Below are positions 53,466-64,000 of a stretch of DNA of 64,000 nt, one piece after another. A program made the translations under genes and the position numbers. Position 1 is the first letter of the stretch. Every line of letters begins with the position of its first letter. The notes beneath the pieces are model-generated. The model saw nothing but the letters and a program-made list of their open reading frames with translations. It was not told where the DNA came from and did not search any database. This stretch comes from Adiantum capillus-veneris. Lineage: Eukaryota; Streptophyta; Polypodiopsida; Polypodiales; Pteridaceae. Where the stretch lies: contig CM043952.1 in assembly GCA_014529385.2 (NCBI GenBank), forward strand, positions 154,765,557-154,829,556, given 5' to 3'.

Positions 53466-53731
53466 CTCTCGGGAATCTTCCTGAATTCACTTCAACCACA
53501 ATTTCATAGAAACATCTTTTACTCTTCTGATGATTGACAAAGGACTATACTTTCTAGAAGAGTGTCGATTGAATGCAAATAAGAAATGTGATGGAGTTCA
53601 ACGAGTACATGCCAAAGATGTGATCTAAACTTGACTTTTCTACCTAGAGTTTCAGACTCTGGCAAACCATAAAGGGAATACCAATGCTTGATGGACAATC
53701 ATGCTAATGCTTTTGCTCTGACCGTTTCTTG

Positions 53732-54266
53732 CTAAGGAACCAGCATGCAAATTTTATTAACATGAGCTACAATGATGAAACATTGAGTATTCCTTGAATG
53801 CAAACTTTCTACCTTATCTGAAGTGATGTTCATGCTTTTTTGCTCATCTATAAGTGAATCATGTACATCGTGCAATATGGATTTCCTATGAGAACATAAC
53901 ACCCAAAGATGGTGATAAAAATACAAGAGACTATCATGAATGAGTGACTCAAAAAATGCATACTGACCTTTTATGTGAACAAAACTTACTTTTTTGAATG
54001 AGTATTGTGGAGCTTGACTCAAGATCCAAGATCTATCTTGCGTGACTGATTGTATTTGCACTTCGGCTATCTTGACTAGGAACAGAATCAATCAAACTAC
54101 CAAATTCCTCACAAGATTGGAGCCACTTGAGGGATTGATGATCCTTACGAACACTTAAATCTCTATCATGCAAAAAATTCTTGTCATGCTTAGGGGAATG
54201 AATGACAGAGAGAGGTTTCTTATCATGCAATGAAGGATTTGTTTTTGAATTGTGACTGTTCAACAA
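53732..54266 (-). pseudogene. Two overlapping ORFs of unknown function
   Basis: 54033-54266 (His/Lys/Ser-rich) and 53732-54091 in another frame (RSWILSQAPQYSFKKVSFVH). No domain recognised, and no promoter or partner nearby. Confidence 0.25.
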
Positions 54267-54439
54267 GTGATGCTATTGGATTGCGTGTTTTATCCTCTTT
54301 CCAAACATTAGAGTGAGAGATTAATGACAAAGAAGTCATACTATGCTCACAACAAATGACCATGAGAGAAGCACCGTCAATAGAGAGAATAGTACAAATC
54401 AACGGACGGATTTTGTTAGATGTTTGTGGGTGTCCATTG

Positions 54440-54779
54440 CTGTTATGATGTAGCTAGGCATAGGGGTTGCATGCTTGCTAGGTCTTGTGCCAATCAAAAG
54501 GGCATCTAGGAGATGTGCCATCTTTATGGGAGAAATTTTCATACAAAAGCCTTTTGGAGGGGGGACCGGTTCCACATAAATCCGATCCTCAATTGTTGTA
54601 AAGTTCTTTAATTCTCACTCTCTCAAAGTATTGTTCATGCCAAGTCAATTAAGTATAATGGTTATGTTGCTACCGCTAATGAAATTCACCATCTATTTTC
54701 CCAAAGTAGTCTCATAAAAATGCTCACTATGATCTCTTAATTGCTCTATTCTCAATGTTCATAGGCCATTACCATTATA
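54440..54779 (+). repeat. LTR 3' part, family L (first copy)
   Basis: Aligned in order with ~55895-56233: GGGAGAA..TTTTCATACAAA, GG-x-ACCGGTTCCACATAA, TATTGTTCATGCCAA and ATGCTCACTA. Ends next to an initiator-Met PBS. Confidence 0.65.
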
Positions 54780-54780
54780 T

Positions 54781-54792
54781 TGGTATCAGAGC
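54781..54792 (+). other. PBS after first L LTR
   Basis: TGGTATCAGAGC, perfect initiator-Met complement. Confidence 0.85.
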
Positions 54793-55035
54793 TATTGGTT
54801 TCTCTTTCCTTGCTTAAGAAGAAAGGTCCTTAAGTTGTCCATGAAAGGTTGGGCATGCTCATTGCAATAGGGTAAGTGATGCAAAGGACAAAGTTCTTAC
54901 CAAATGGCAGAGTTTGAAGTTGGTTCTCAATCTTAATTGTATTGTCCAAAGGCCAAAGTAAGGGAAATATTGGATGGTCATGGGAAGACTCAAAAGTCTT
55001 CCCACATCCCTAGGAAGGAGGGGGCAGTCCCTTAT
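54793..55035 (+). other. Short internal segment between two L LTRs
   Basis: About 240 bp. Starts with leader sequence also found after the second PBS, has a short ORF start (ATGGCAGAGTTTGAAGTTGG) and ends with a purine tract (AGGAAGGAGGGGGCAG) ahead of the next LTR. Too short to code for an element. Confidence 0.5.
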
Positions 55036-56233
55036 TGTAGGGGATGAGAGAGAAACACACACACACACACACACTCTCCAAGGCTCCCCCTTTACACAAA
55101 GGGAATATTGGACACACGTCAGGCTCCTAGGCCAGTTTCCCCCAATCTCCCCTCACATCTTATTGGATGGCCATAGAGGCAGACCAATGAGAATAAGGCT
55201 AGAGTAAATTTAGTCTAATCAATTTAAAAATGCTTGATAAAAGAACCAATAGAATTTAAGCTCCCTAGGAAACTATTGGACAGTCTACCAAGGGATCCAA
55301 TTGAGCATTCAATAGGCCAATGGATTGCCTAATTCCTATTGGCCAGAAGACTAAGAGGTCCAATGACAGTTTAGTTGAATCATTTAATTACCTAAAGCTC
55401 TCACAAAAGGGGAAAGGGGGACACTTGTCAAAAGGCTATCAACTATGCTTACAATTTGTGATTGGCTAAAATTTACAAGAGCCAATGGGAGGTCATCTTG
55501 AGCAATTAGCAAGAGGGGTCAACCAAGATGAGAGAGAGGGATACATTTTTCTCTAACACATTGCTACACACACACACACAACTCATGTGTGCAAGAAGAA
55601 CTCCATCTCCTTCTCCAAGCATTGAGAAGTAGGGGCCTACACCAACAACTCTTGGCTATGGAATGCAAATCCAACCAAGATCCAAGCTTCAATGACATGC
55701 ACATCTCCTCTACAAAGCTAAGCTATTCTATTAGAGTGATTATGTGAGGAGAATACTTCTTTCTTGTAAGACACCTCTTCTTCCTCTCAATCTACCCTCA
55801 TTCGCTGCTAGCTCTCACCATTTTTGAAGGTGTGTGAGGTCTTTGGGAATGAGGCTAGAGACACTAGGTGTGTTTTTCAAGAATAAATTGGTGCATGAAG
55901 CTTCCATCTTTATTGCACCAACAAGTTTTGTCAAGGAACACAAGAATTGTTTTGTACAAAAGTTTCCTTTCATGGGAGAAGCTAAAAATACAAATCCTTT
56001 ATGGATGGGGAGCCGGCTCCATGTAATTTCAGTCCTCATCTGTTGTCAATTGTTCTTTTTCTCTCTCTTTTCAAGTATTGTCAATGCCAAATTAGCTAGG
56101 TGTAAATTGCTATGTTGCTTTCTCAAATTAAGTACTCTCTCTATGCTCATTAGGAACTTGTTCTTAATGAAATGCTCACTACATTGTTATCAATTTACAC
56201 TACACACAAGTTACTAGCACATTAAATGTTACA
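55036..56233 (+). repeat. LTR of family L (second copy)
   Basis: TGTAGGGG to ATGTTACA, preceded by a purine tract and followed after one base by a PBS. Left end inferred from the purine tract. ORFs 55834-56217 and 55815-56039 are antiparallel shadows within it. Confidence 0.6.
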
Positions 56234-56234
56234 T

Positions 56235-56246
56235 TGGTACCAGAGC
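56235..56246 (+). other. PBS after second L LTR
   Basis: TGGTACCAGAGC, one mismatch to the initiator-Met site. Confidence 0.8.
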
Positions 56247-56932
56247 TATTGGTTTCTCTTTTCTTGCTCAAGAAGAGAGGTCCTCAAGCTCGCTACAAAT
56301 GGTTGGTGTTATTAATTGCAAAAGAGTAAGTAGAATAGAGATTTTTCATCCTTGAAGCACGCCTGCTTTATGCAGTTAACGGGGATATTGTCGAGAGCTA
56401 TGGTGTTAATAATGGAGTCCTACGGGGCTTGCTTATGGCTTAACCATTATTGAGTGTAAGGTTTCCAGTTTTTGAAACCTTAGAAATTGTACAAAGCTTG
56501 ATCAAATTAACTTGGTTGTTAAGAAAACACTGTAGAATGATCCAGCTATGGTAAATATTGGTATTTTTGGAACCGTAACCAGGGCTTTACTAGGGTTCAA
56601 ATTTTTCAAAACCGAATTCCGATAAAATCTGGAAAAGTTACGGGCTCTGAAAGTACTATGAATTTAATTATTTAAGTAAAATTGAATGGTTTCAGTAATT
56701 ATTATTGCTAAAGACTTTTTATCCTAAGGTTCTAGAAATTGCAGTTATTTCCAAAATTAATCATTGTAAGTTAACAAACTAGTAGAAAATCGATTCTGTG
56801 TATCCCGGGGGCTGTGCGGGTAATGATGAACTTTCCCATACTAGATTTAGCAGTAGGGGGCGTTTTTGGAGTTGCTGGGCTACTTGGGATGCAAGTTACT
56901 GCCATTTTCCAGCCTGTGAGTGCCCAGAAACC

Positions 56933-56940
56933 TATAAATA
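56933..56940 (+). promoter_or_regulatory. TATA box of R2 copy 2
   Basis: TATAAATA in AACCTATAAATATAACC. Confidence 0.6.
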
Positions 56941-56986
56941 TAACCCTTGCTTCACAATTTCAGACAGACTCGGAGCCTTGGTACAT

Positions 56987-57045
56987 TCTCTCTTATCTAG
57001 AGAGACCTCTATGCAGAAATCACTAGAGAGGAAAGCTCTAGCTGG
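56987..57045 (+). promoter_or_regulatory. Hairpins downstream of TATA, R2 copy 2
   Basis: TCTCT ... AGAGA (56987-57005) and CTAGAG AGGAAAG CTCTAG (~57023-57041). Same order and spacing as in copy 1. Confidence 0.45.
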
Positions 57046-57207
57046 CTAATCAATCGTAATTAGCACTAACCTTTCTTAATTAGCAAATATAGGTTAACCC
57101 GTTTACAAATTTCTTAATTAATTGAAGATTAAACCTATGTATACTAAAAAATCGTCTCTTGATTCAAAAATTTTTGCTGATTATTGTGATTAATCTTAGG
57201 GATACTT

Positions 57208-58790
57208 AATTATCTTAACCTCAAATAATTAGTTTACCTAATTATCTTAGCAAAATTACATTGTTTTTAGGGGAAATTAAAAGGGAGAAAATAGCAAATT
57301 GATCCAAAATGCTTTGAGATAAATATCAGAGGTAAATCACACCTTATGGAACCTATGATAATTATCTTAACCCCAGATAATTAGTTTAACCAATTATTTC
57401 AGCATGATTACACTATTTTTAGGGATAATTAAAAGGGGAAAAAAAGCAATTTGATCCAAAATGCTTTGAGATAATTATTAGAGATAAATCACATCTTATT
57501 AAACCCGTGATAATTATCTTAATCTCAAATAATTAATTTAATTAATTATCTCAGTATAATTATATTGTTTTTAAGGAAAATTAAAACGGAAAAAATAGAA
57601 AATTGATTCAAAATGCTTTGAGATAATTATCAAAGGTAAACCACATCTTATGAAATTTGTGATAATTATCTTAACTTCAAATAAATAGTTTAACTAATTA
57701 TCTCAATATAATTACACTATTTTTTGGATAAATTAAAAGGAGAAAATAGAAAATTGATCCAAAATGCTGTGAGATATTTATCAGAGAAAAAACACATCCT
57801 ATAAAACTCGTGCTAATTATCTTATCCTCAGGTAATTAGTTTAACTAATTATCTCAACAAACTTACACTAATTTTACACTAATCCAAAATGCTTTGAGAT
57901 AAATATCAAAGAAAAAAAATCTTTTGAAACCCATGATAATTATTTTAATCTCAAATAATTAGTCTAACTAATTATCTCAACAGAATTACACTGTTGTTAG
58001 GGGAAAATACAAAGGAAAAAATAGCAAACTAATCTAAAATGCTTTGAGATAAATATCAGAGGTAAATCACATGTTATGAAACTGGTGACAATTATCGTAA
58101 CCTTACATAATTAATGTAACTAATTATCTCAGCAAGAAAACACTATTTTTAAAGGAAAATTAATGGGGGAAAATAGTAAATTAAACTAAAAAGCTTTGAT
58201 ATAATAATCAGAGCTAAATCACATTTTGAAAAACCCGTGATAATTATCTTAACTACAGATAATTATTTTAGCTAATTATCTTAGTAGAAAAACACTATTT
58301 TTGAGGGTAAATTAGAAGGGGAAATTAGTAAATCATGTGCTATGATTATATGCTATTTATCAGAGTTAGATTATAGCATTATAAAGTCGTGATAATTATG
58401 TCAAGGTTAGAAAAGTAGTATAGATATTTATCTAAGTCAAACTATACTAATTCTAGCTGAAAACTAAAGAGACAAATTAGCAATTCACGCTATACGATTA
58501 CATGCTATTTGTTAGAGCTATATTACATGATGAAAATTCCGTGATAATTATTTCAAGGGTGAAAACTTAGTATAGATATTTAGTTTAGTCAAATTATACT
58601 AATTCTAGTTAGAAACTAAAGAGGGAAATTAGTAAATCATGTTATATGATTACATGCTATTTATGAGAGTTAAATTACATGATAAAGAGGCCGTGATAAT
58701 TATGTCAAGGTTAGAAAATTAGTATAGATATTTATCTATGTCAAATTATACTAATTTTAGCTGAAAATTAAAGTTGGAAATTAGATAATT
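57208..58790. repeat. ~152-bp AT-rich satellite array
   Basis: About ten units. The marker ATGCTTTGAG occurs at 57309, 57461, 57613, 57764, 57889, 58039 and 58191 (spacing 152, 152, 151, 125, 150, 152); a second marker TATGATTAYATGCTATTT gives 58341, 58493, 58645. One unit lacks ~27 bp. Each unit has GATAATTATC-type dyads. Very low GC. Confidence 0.95.
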
Positions 58791-59321
58791 GAGTTGGAAA
58801 ATAAAAGATAATTACCAAAGGTCACAAATGTCCTTATCTCCTTGTGATAACTATACCATAGTTAATTAGAGAGTTAAAAAAATTATAATTGACAAAAAGT
58901 CCTAGTTTTAGCAAAAGATTAATTAAAATAAATAGACTTTACGATCAAAAGTTTTTAGGAAAATTATAGTAAGTGTAAACCTATGATATAAACTGGATGA
59001 AATTAACTTTTTGAGAGAAAATAAATAGAATAAATATTAATCTCAAAATAAACAGATTCCAAGCTTAAAATTCGATGGAAAAAGTAGGAAAAAGATACAC
59101 AAAATTATAAGAAAATTAGGATAGCTTAGAAAACTGTTAGGGAAGATGTGAAAAAAGTTATCATACCTCTATAGACAAATAAGAAATTACTAGGTCAAGA
59201 ATTTACTAATTAAGACTTTAAATTTAACCTAGATTTGGGTAAAATTGGATACAAAGGTTAAGTCTAGTTTTCGGATAATTTACCTAATGATTAGACGTTC
59301 TTTTTATGAGGATAATAAGTT
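58791..59321. other. AT-rich non-coding part of R2 copy 2
   Basis: No ORF; probably leader sequence between the satellite and the ORF start. Confidence 0.4.
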
Positions 59322-59393
59322 ATGGCACCTATAAGGACCCGAGCAAATCCTACATGTGAGGATGAGGACGTAGCTCCAAAACGAACTAGAGCG
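59322..59393 (+). pseudogene. Gag-like N-terminal ORF of R2 copy 2
   Basis: Starts MAPIRTRANPTCEDED and stops at a TAG after 23 codons; open again beyond it. Homologue of the 30188 ORF. Not functional. Confidence 0.35.
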
Positions 59394-60796
59394 TAGTACG
59401 ACTACGAAGCCGAGCCTAGTAGTAGACCTACAGAGGAGAGTCTTCAGGCGCCAACACAGTAGCAGATGGCCAATCAATCCTAGGTGGGTTTCCTATTATT
59501 CAATTAAGTCTTTAAATAGTTTAAGTTCTTTTATAAGTTAGCATTGCATACGTAAGGAGTGAGTAAGAATAAGAAAATGATTAATTGACCAAAAACGGAG
59601 GGTAGCTTCCAACGTGCATTGTTTAGAATGTAGGAAAGAACTGTTTGGGTTCAAATTGGTTGAATTAGGAAAGATATAAGACAACTTGTCTCAAGACACC
59701 TCCGACTCCTTAGTATAAATTGATGATAATGATTGGCTTTCTAGCCACGGATAAGTCGGTTACCCCCATGAATGTTGAGTTTCTACTCCGTGTCATGTCT
59801 TGATGTTTCTACATAAGTTAGGATACCATTTTTTTAATCCTAGGGGAGCCGCCCGGTTGGATGGGCAACTAGTTTGGTGTATGGGCACCCGGAACCTTGG
59901 GTGGGGGTTTATCCACTCCGGATTATGAATAAGGAATGGGTGCCGTTTTTTTACCCTTAGGTGATCTTGAGACAAGAAGAGTACTGGTCATGGTTATTAT
60001 GGACAATGTTTTGATTGACAGTACCCTGTCTTAAGTTGAAAGATGTCTCTTTGCTAAAAGAATGTTTTCAAGGGCTGTTTTAATAAAATCCTGTGATGAA
60101 GGATAAAAGGAATCATTATTTCAATTGTGATAAGAACGTGGTAGTAATTGAATAGCAAAAGAATCATGTGTGAGTGCGGGGTGGTAAGTGGGGATTGATT
60201 AAGGTTGTCAATCATAGACGGGTGGACCTAATTAGTCAGGTAACTATCCATCCCTGCGTACTAAAAACGTTTGAGAAACTTCTTCACTTGGAAGAGGAGT
60301 CCACCAGCGGCTGTGCCCTCACATATGTTAGGGGGAAAAAAGCGTTGGTTGAGGATACCTTAGCCCAATTGGGACAGCTATAGGGCCGAAATAGTTTTTT
60401 GGACTTTTAATACGTTGTCCCATTTCCGCTGCGAGACAAGACTAGGTCTTCTTCTAAGGCTATAGACCCAAGCCATTGTCAATGGTAAAGGCCTATTTCT
60501 TGGATTTTTCTTGTTTAGAGACTCTGATTTTTATCAGACCTAGAGACCTGTCAAGGATCCCATCCCGATCTTGGTATTGGTAGGTTGGGGATCTCACATT
60601 GAGCTATTAGAAGCTTGACAGGACTCAGTATTGTATTGGCTCTGATGAATCCTCTCTTCTATTCCTTGAAATTAATAATATTCGAGCCATGGGTATAGAT
60701 GCTTGAGTGCTCATATTTGAAGGTAAACAGGAGTAGCAACTAGGGCTTGAAGTGGCAAAGTACAAGTAAACATTTACACTTGAAATTTGCTAGTAT

Positions 60797-61405
60797 GGCT
60801 AACAAGGGAAAAGAGATTGAGATGAATCTTGATGACTTTGATTTCTCTAATAAAAGAGCCGGTTTCTAGGCTTCAACAAGCCCTGGGCAATCCATCCCTC
60901 CAAGGTGAAGTGTTACAACAATTGTGCACCCGTGGTATTCTCCAAACTCCCCACCAAGAAGAGAGAGTACCTAGGAGGCGTCCTTGTGATATTTCCAAAA
61001 GAGGACTCTCTTCGATAAGGGAAGAAGAGGAGGATCCGTAGAAACATTTACTACTTGATGATACATGTTCCTCTTGAAGGAGAACCCAAGTTTCAACGGT
61101 AGAGACCCCCTCAAAAGAGTGAGAAAGAAGTGAGTCACATTCATTCAACAAAATCTGAAAAACAAGCTTGGTATATTCCAATTGGAGCTGGAGTCGAAGA
61201 TTATGCATGAGGAAGATGATATGGACACTTTCCTTGCTGGTGTCAAGGATATCAATGAGAAACTTATTTCTGCAGGTGAAGTCATTTCAGACAGTTCCCT
61301 TGTGTAGATTATTCTTGATGACTTGCTAGATTCTTACCAGACTTTTGCTAGTACTTGGAGACTTATGACCCAAGAAAATCGTGAATTTGTCAAGTTTGAT
61401 GTATT
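60797..61405 (+). pseudogene. Gag remnant of C2
   Basis: Possible start MANKGKEIEMNLDDFDF at 60797. Later HEEDDMDTFLAGVKDINEKL and ISAGEVISDSSLV, then ILDDLLDSYQTFASTWRLM, the copia Gag pattern. TAG at ~61306. Similarity ends at ~61400. Confidence 0.7.
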
Positions 61406-62220
61406 ATGCATTCTTTGCCGCCTCCTGAAGCACCTGTCAAACATGTCTGTGAAGGCTGTATTTTGGGTAAAATGCAGCGTTCTAAGTTTCCAAAGGATGG
61501 TTCAGTTAGGGCCACATGCAGGTTGCAACTTGTGCATAGTGATGTTTGTGGGCCCATGCAAACTCCATCCTTAGGCAATTACCTTTACTTCATGACTTAT
61601 ATTGATGATTACAAAAGGCATGCATTGGTATATCCTCTTAAAGCGAAGTCCAAAATGTTTATGTGCTTCAAACAATTTCTGACTATGGATGAAAATGTCT
61701 TGAAATGTACTACGGGCACCCTCCATGCCGATCGAGGGGGGAAGTATATGTCTCATTACTTTAATGCATTTATAGCTAGTCGTGGGATAAAAAACAATTT
61801 TACAATGCCTTATACGCCTCAACAAATGGGTGTTACTGAGAGGAAAAATAGGCGAGTTACAAAAAAGGCACGATGTATGGTCAAGAGTCAAGGTTTACCG
61901 CATTCATTTTGGCTTGAGGCCATCATGTGTGCCACTTATGAACTTACGAGGTGTCCTACAAAAGCTTTGTAGTCTATTAATCCATATGAAACATGGCATG
62001 ATAAAAAGCCTTCTATTGAGCACATGCGTGTTTTTGGTTGTTTGGCATATGCTTTGGTGCCACAAACACAACACAAAAAACTAGATGCTAACGCTATCAA
62101 ATGTATTTTTGTTGGTTATAGTGCTGAAATAGAAGGTTACATGTTGTATCATCTGCAAACAAAGTGCATCTTGGTCTCACAAGATGTTGTGTTTGTGGAA
62201 GATTTTCTTCATTCCTTACT
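61406..62220 (+). pseudogene. Copia integrase of C2
   Basis: CEGCILGKMQRSKFP (end of the zinc-binding part; the HH half is deleted), first Asp in LVHSDVCGPM, second in LHADRGGKYMS, Glu in TPQQMGVTERKNR, then FWLEAIMCATYELTRCPTKA, a stop at 61970-61972, and MRVFGCLAYALVPQ with IFVGYSAEIEGYMLY. Confidence 0.9.
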
Positions 62221-62559
62221 ATCATGTACTAGAGAAAGTAGTGTAAGCCCACATGACATTTATGACACTTTGTTGCCTCTTTTCAGTGGTGGAAGTTTAA
62301 ATTCCAATGAGGCAAATGTACAGCCTATGGTTTTTCTAAAAGTGTTACAAATCAGCCTATTACTGATGCAGATGTACATGATGTACTTGGTGGGGAAAGG
62401 GCTGAAAATGAGCAGGCTAGAGGTATGCCAAAATGGTTGGTGCGTACATTACGTGAAAGTAAATTGGATGCACCTTTGTCTAGTCGCACTTGTTTAGCTG
62501 AGCTCTCACCATGCATCTTATGCATCATATTGTAATGATTTGGCTGTGTCTAGCCTACA
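62221..62559 (+). pseudogene. Integrase-RT linker of C2
   Basis: Low-complexity, shifted coding remnants; no domain. The frame of 62024-62497 leaves copia similarity after about residue 65. Confidence 0.4.
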
Positions 62560-63500
62560 TGATGTTAAGGAACCTCTATCTTTTGATGAAGCACATAATT
62601 TAGAAAATTGGATGGCTTCCATGCAATAAAAATATGATGCACTTATAGAAAATGACACATGGACTTCATGTGATTTGCCTCCTATCAAAAAGGCCATTGG
62701 TGCAAAGTGGGTTGAAAAGTTGACATGCAAGCTGGATGGTGATATTGATCGCTACAAGGCTCAACGTGTTGCAAAGGGTTATGCACAGCAAAAAGACATA
62801 TATTATGAAGAGACTTTTGCTCCCACTTGTCGTATGATTATTGTGTGTTTTATATGTGCATTGACAACTCATTTTTGTTGGTATGTACATCAATCAAACA
62901 TTGTTACTGATTTCTTGAATGGTGACATATATGAGGAAGTTTATAAAACACAACCTCATGGTTTTGTCAAGCAAGGACAAGAGGATAAGGTTTGAAAATG
63001 TAACAAAGCTTTGTACAGGTTTAAGCAATCTCCTCATGCTTGGTATAAGAAGGCTCACACTCATTTGGTCAAACGAGGCTTTTCTAATAGTCCAACAAAA
63101 AGCACATTATATGTAAAGCGTGAGGGTGATGTACTTCTCATTGTGGTTCTTTATGTAGATGATTTGTTGATCACTAGACCAACTGACAGACATATTGATG
63201 AATTTAATTTGGATTGAACGCTACTTTCCAGATGAAAGATTTGTGGCTATTGAATCATTACTTGGATATACAGTTTAAGCAATGTAATCGTGGTATTGCC
63301 TTGTGTCAATAAAATTACAAAGAGACATTGCTATGTAAGTTTGGACTTCAGGATTGCAAACCTATTTCCACTCCCATGGAAACGGGTTTAAATAGAGTCT
63401 TCATGATACTGGTGATCCTATAGATGTCACTCTTTACCAAACTGTTGCTGGATGACTCATTTATGTATGCAACACGAGGCCAGATATTCAGTTTGCACTC
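62560..63500 (+). pseudogene. Reverse transcriptase of C2
   Basis: AHNLENWMASMQ, DALIENDTWTSCDLPP, then AIGAKWVEKLTCKLDGDIDR and KAQRVAKGYAQQKDIYYEET, LNGDIYEEVYKTQPHGFVKQ, CNKALYRFKQSPHAWYKK (after a stop at ~62994) and the catalytic YVDDLLIT with both Asp (63153-63176). Several stops follow 63217. Confidence 0.9.
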
Positions 63501-63539
63501 TCACAGGTCTGAAAATTTATTCATAGCCAATAATTTTCT

Positions 63540-64000
63540 ACTACTTGAGTGGAACTTCACATCTTGGCTTGTTTTATCCCAAGGGGTATCATTGCGCCAC
63601 ACTTACATGCTTTTTCGGACTCAGATTGGGTTGGTTGTTTTGACATGCAAGTGTCCACAAGTGGTTTTTGTTTCATGCTTGGTATATCATGGTTGAGCAA
63701 GAAGCAACCTACTATGGCCACTCCTAGTTGTGAGGTGGAGTACATGAGAGTCTTCATAGTAGAACTGGTTGAGCAAGAAGCAACCTACTATGGCCACTTC
63801 TAGTTGTGATGTTGACTACACGGCAGTCTTCACAGCTACGATTGAGTGTGTGTATGGCCCAGACGCCTTATGGATGATTTGGCTGTTCGATAGGACATTG
63901 TCAACACTATCTACACTGACCGTCAAAGCGCATTGGAAGTTGTGAGGAACCCATTTTTCCATGCTCGCATGAAGCACATTGAGGTGCATTACCACTATGT
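63540..64000 (+). pseudogene. Copia RNase H of C2 (partial)
   Basis: SDSDWVGCFDMQVSTSGFCF and ISWLSKKQPTMATPSCEVEY; the first Asp and the later CE-x-EY Glu are present. After the 76-bp duplication the domain resumes (VDYTAVFTATIECV) and reaches TDRQSALEVVRNPFFHARMK and HIEVHYHYV at the window edge. Confidence 0.85.
63691..63842. repeat. 76-bp imperfect tandem duplication in C2 RNase H
   Basis: 63691-63766 and 63767-63842, both starting GGTTGAGCAAGAAGC; the second half of the unit has diverged. 76 is not a multiple of three, so it shifts the frame. Confidence 0.85.

Larger units (their letters stand above)
56900..60620 (+). mobile_element. Repeat family R2, copy 2
   Basis: Same layout as copy 1: TATA box at 56933, paired hairpins (56987-57045), tandem array (here a 152-bp satellite), a MAP-x-R start (59322), then conserved sequence to ~60555-60620. 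It lies between the second L-LTR leader and the copia gag of C2, and may be inserted into the leader of that element. Right end has a 9-bp inverted repeat (CCTGTCAAG 60547, CTTGACAGG 60614). Confidence 0.6.
60790..64000 (+). mobile_element. Ty1/copia element C2, 5' part rearranged
   Basis: Gag remnant (60797-61400), then integrase (61406-62220), RT (62560-63480) and RNase H (63540-64000, running off the right edge). Gag C-terminus, zinc knuckle and protease are deleted at about 61400. Frame shifts and stops are frequent. Confidence 0.85.

Noticed and set aside
57208-58790. Centromeric satellite
   Set aside because: About ten units enclosed in one mobile-element copy; nothing here shows a long array.
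1-64000. tRNA, rRNA or organelle-derived segments
   Set aside because: I looked for cloverleaf-like and conserved rRNA or plastid gene motifs and saw none; a covariance-model scan would be needed to be sure.

Overview
This window looks like repeat-rich nuclear DNA of a land plant. The evidence is the mix of mobile elements: Tat/Athila-type and chromovirus-type Ty3/gypsy retrotransposons, Ty1/copia retrotransposons, a hAT transposon with BED and DUF659-type domains, a CACTA-like terminus, a LINE-like ORF1, and many long (CT)n microsatellites. There are no bacterial-style operons, no rRNA or tRNA genes that I can see, and no CRISPR. The species cannot be fixed from sequence alone; a large, repeat-dense genome such as a fern, lycophyte or gymnosperm would fit. 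I found no gene that I can confidently call a conserved cellular gene. The best candidates are a broken kinase-like gene (33835-35331, minus) and a neighbouring RING-like/coiled-coil ORF (32604-33550, minus).

Layout. 1-4238: 5' part of a minus-strand Tat-like Ty3/gypsy element (T1: LTR, PBS, pre-gag ORFs, gag, protease, start of the RT polyprotein), running off the left edge. 4239-8080: spacer with microsatellites, a degenerate CTAAAT-type array, a CACTA-like terminus and weak ORF remnants. 8080-26420: an old minus-strand Ty3/gypsy element (A) with an Athila-like ORF after the integrase. Its gag is interrupted by a complete plus-strand Tat-like element (T2, 14305-24994) with two LTRs, PBS, PPT and a CTGG(T) target-site duplication. 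27315-32386: a decayed hAT transposase gene, itself split by an insertion of repeat family R2. 32604-35331: the RING-like and kinase-like ORFs. 36140-37205: GC-rich motif array, (CT)n, and a second LTR fragment of the A family. 38778-41290: a truncated copia element (C1). 41829-49566: an old chromovirus (G3) with both LTRs, a gag fragment displaced into its integrase, and a LINE-like insertion inside its 3' LTR. 49970-51390: a minus-strand relative of G3. 52151-52646: a 248-bp tandem duplication. 54440-56246: two LTR ends, each followed by an initiator-Met-type PBS. 56900-60620: a second R2 copy carrying a 152-bp satellite. 60790-64000: a decayed copia element (C2) running off the right edge.

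Almost every coding region here belongs to a mobile element and is broken by stops, frameshifts or deletions. The relative order of events can be read from the nesting: A is older than T2, the hAT is older than R2, and G3 is older than the LINE insertion. T2 is the youngest LTR element by eye, with LTRs differing by roughly 2-3 percent in the parts I aligned.

The signals most worth following are: a roughly 64-residue pre-gag module conserved between T1 and T2 and duplicated in tandem in T2; the R2 family, which holds unrelated tandem arrays at the same internal position in its two copies; the kinase-like/RING-like pair; the gag-in-integrase rearrangement of G3; and promoter loss in the 5' LTR of T2.
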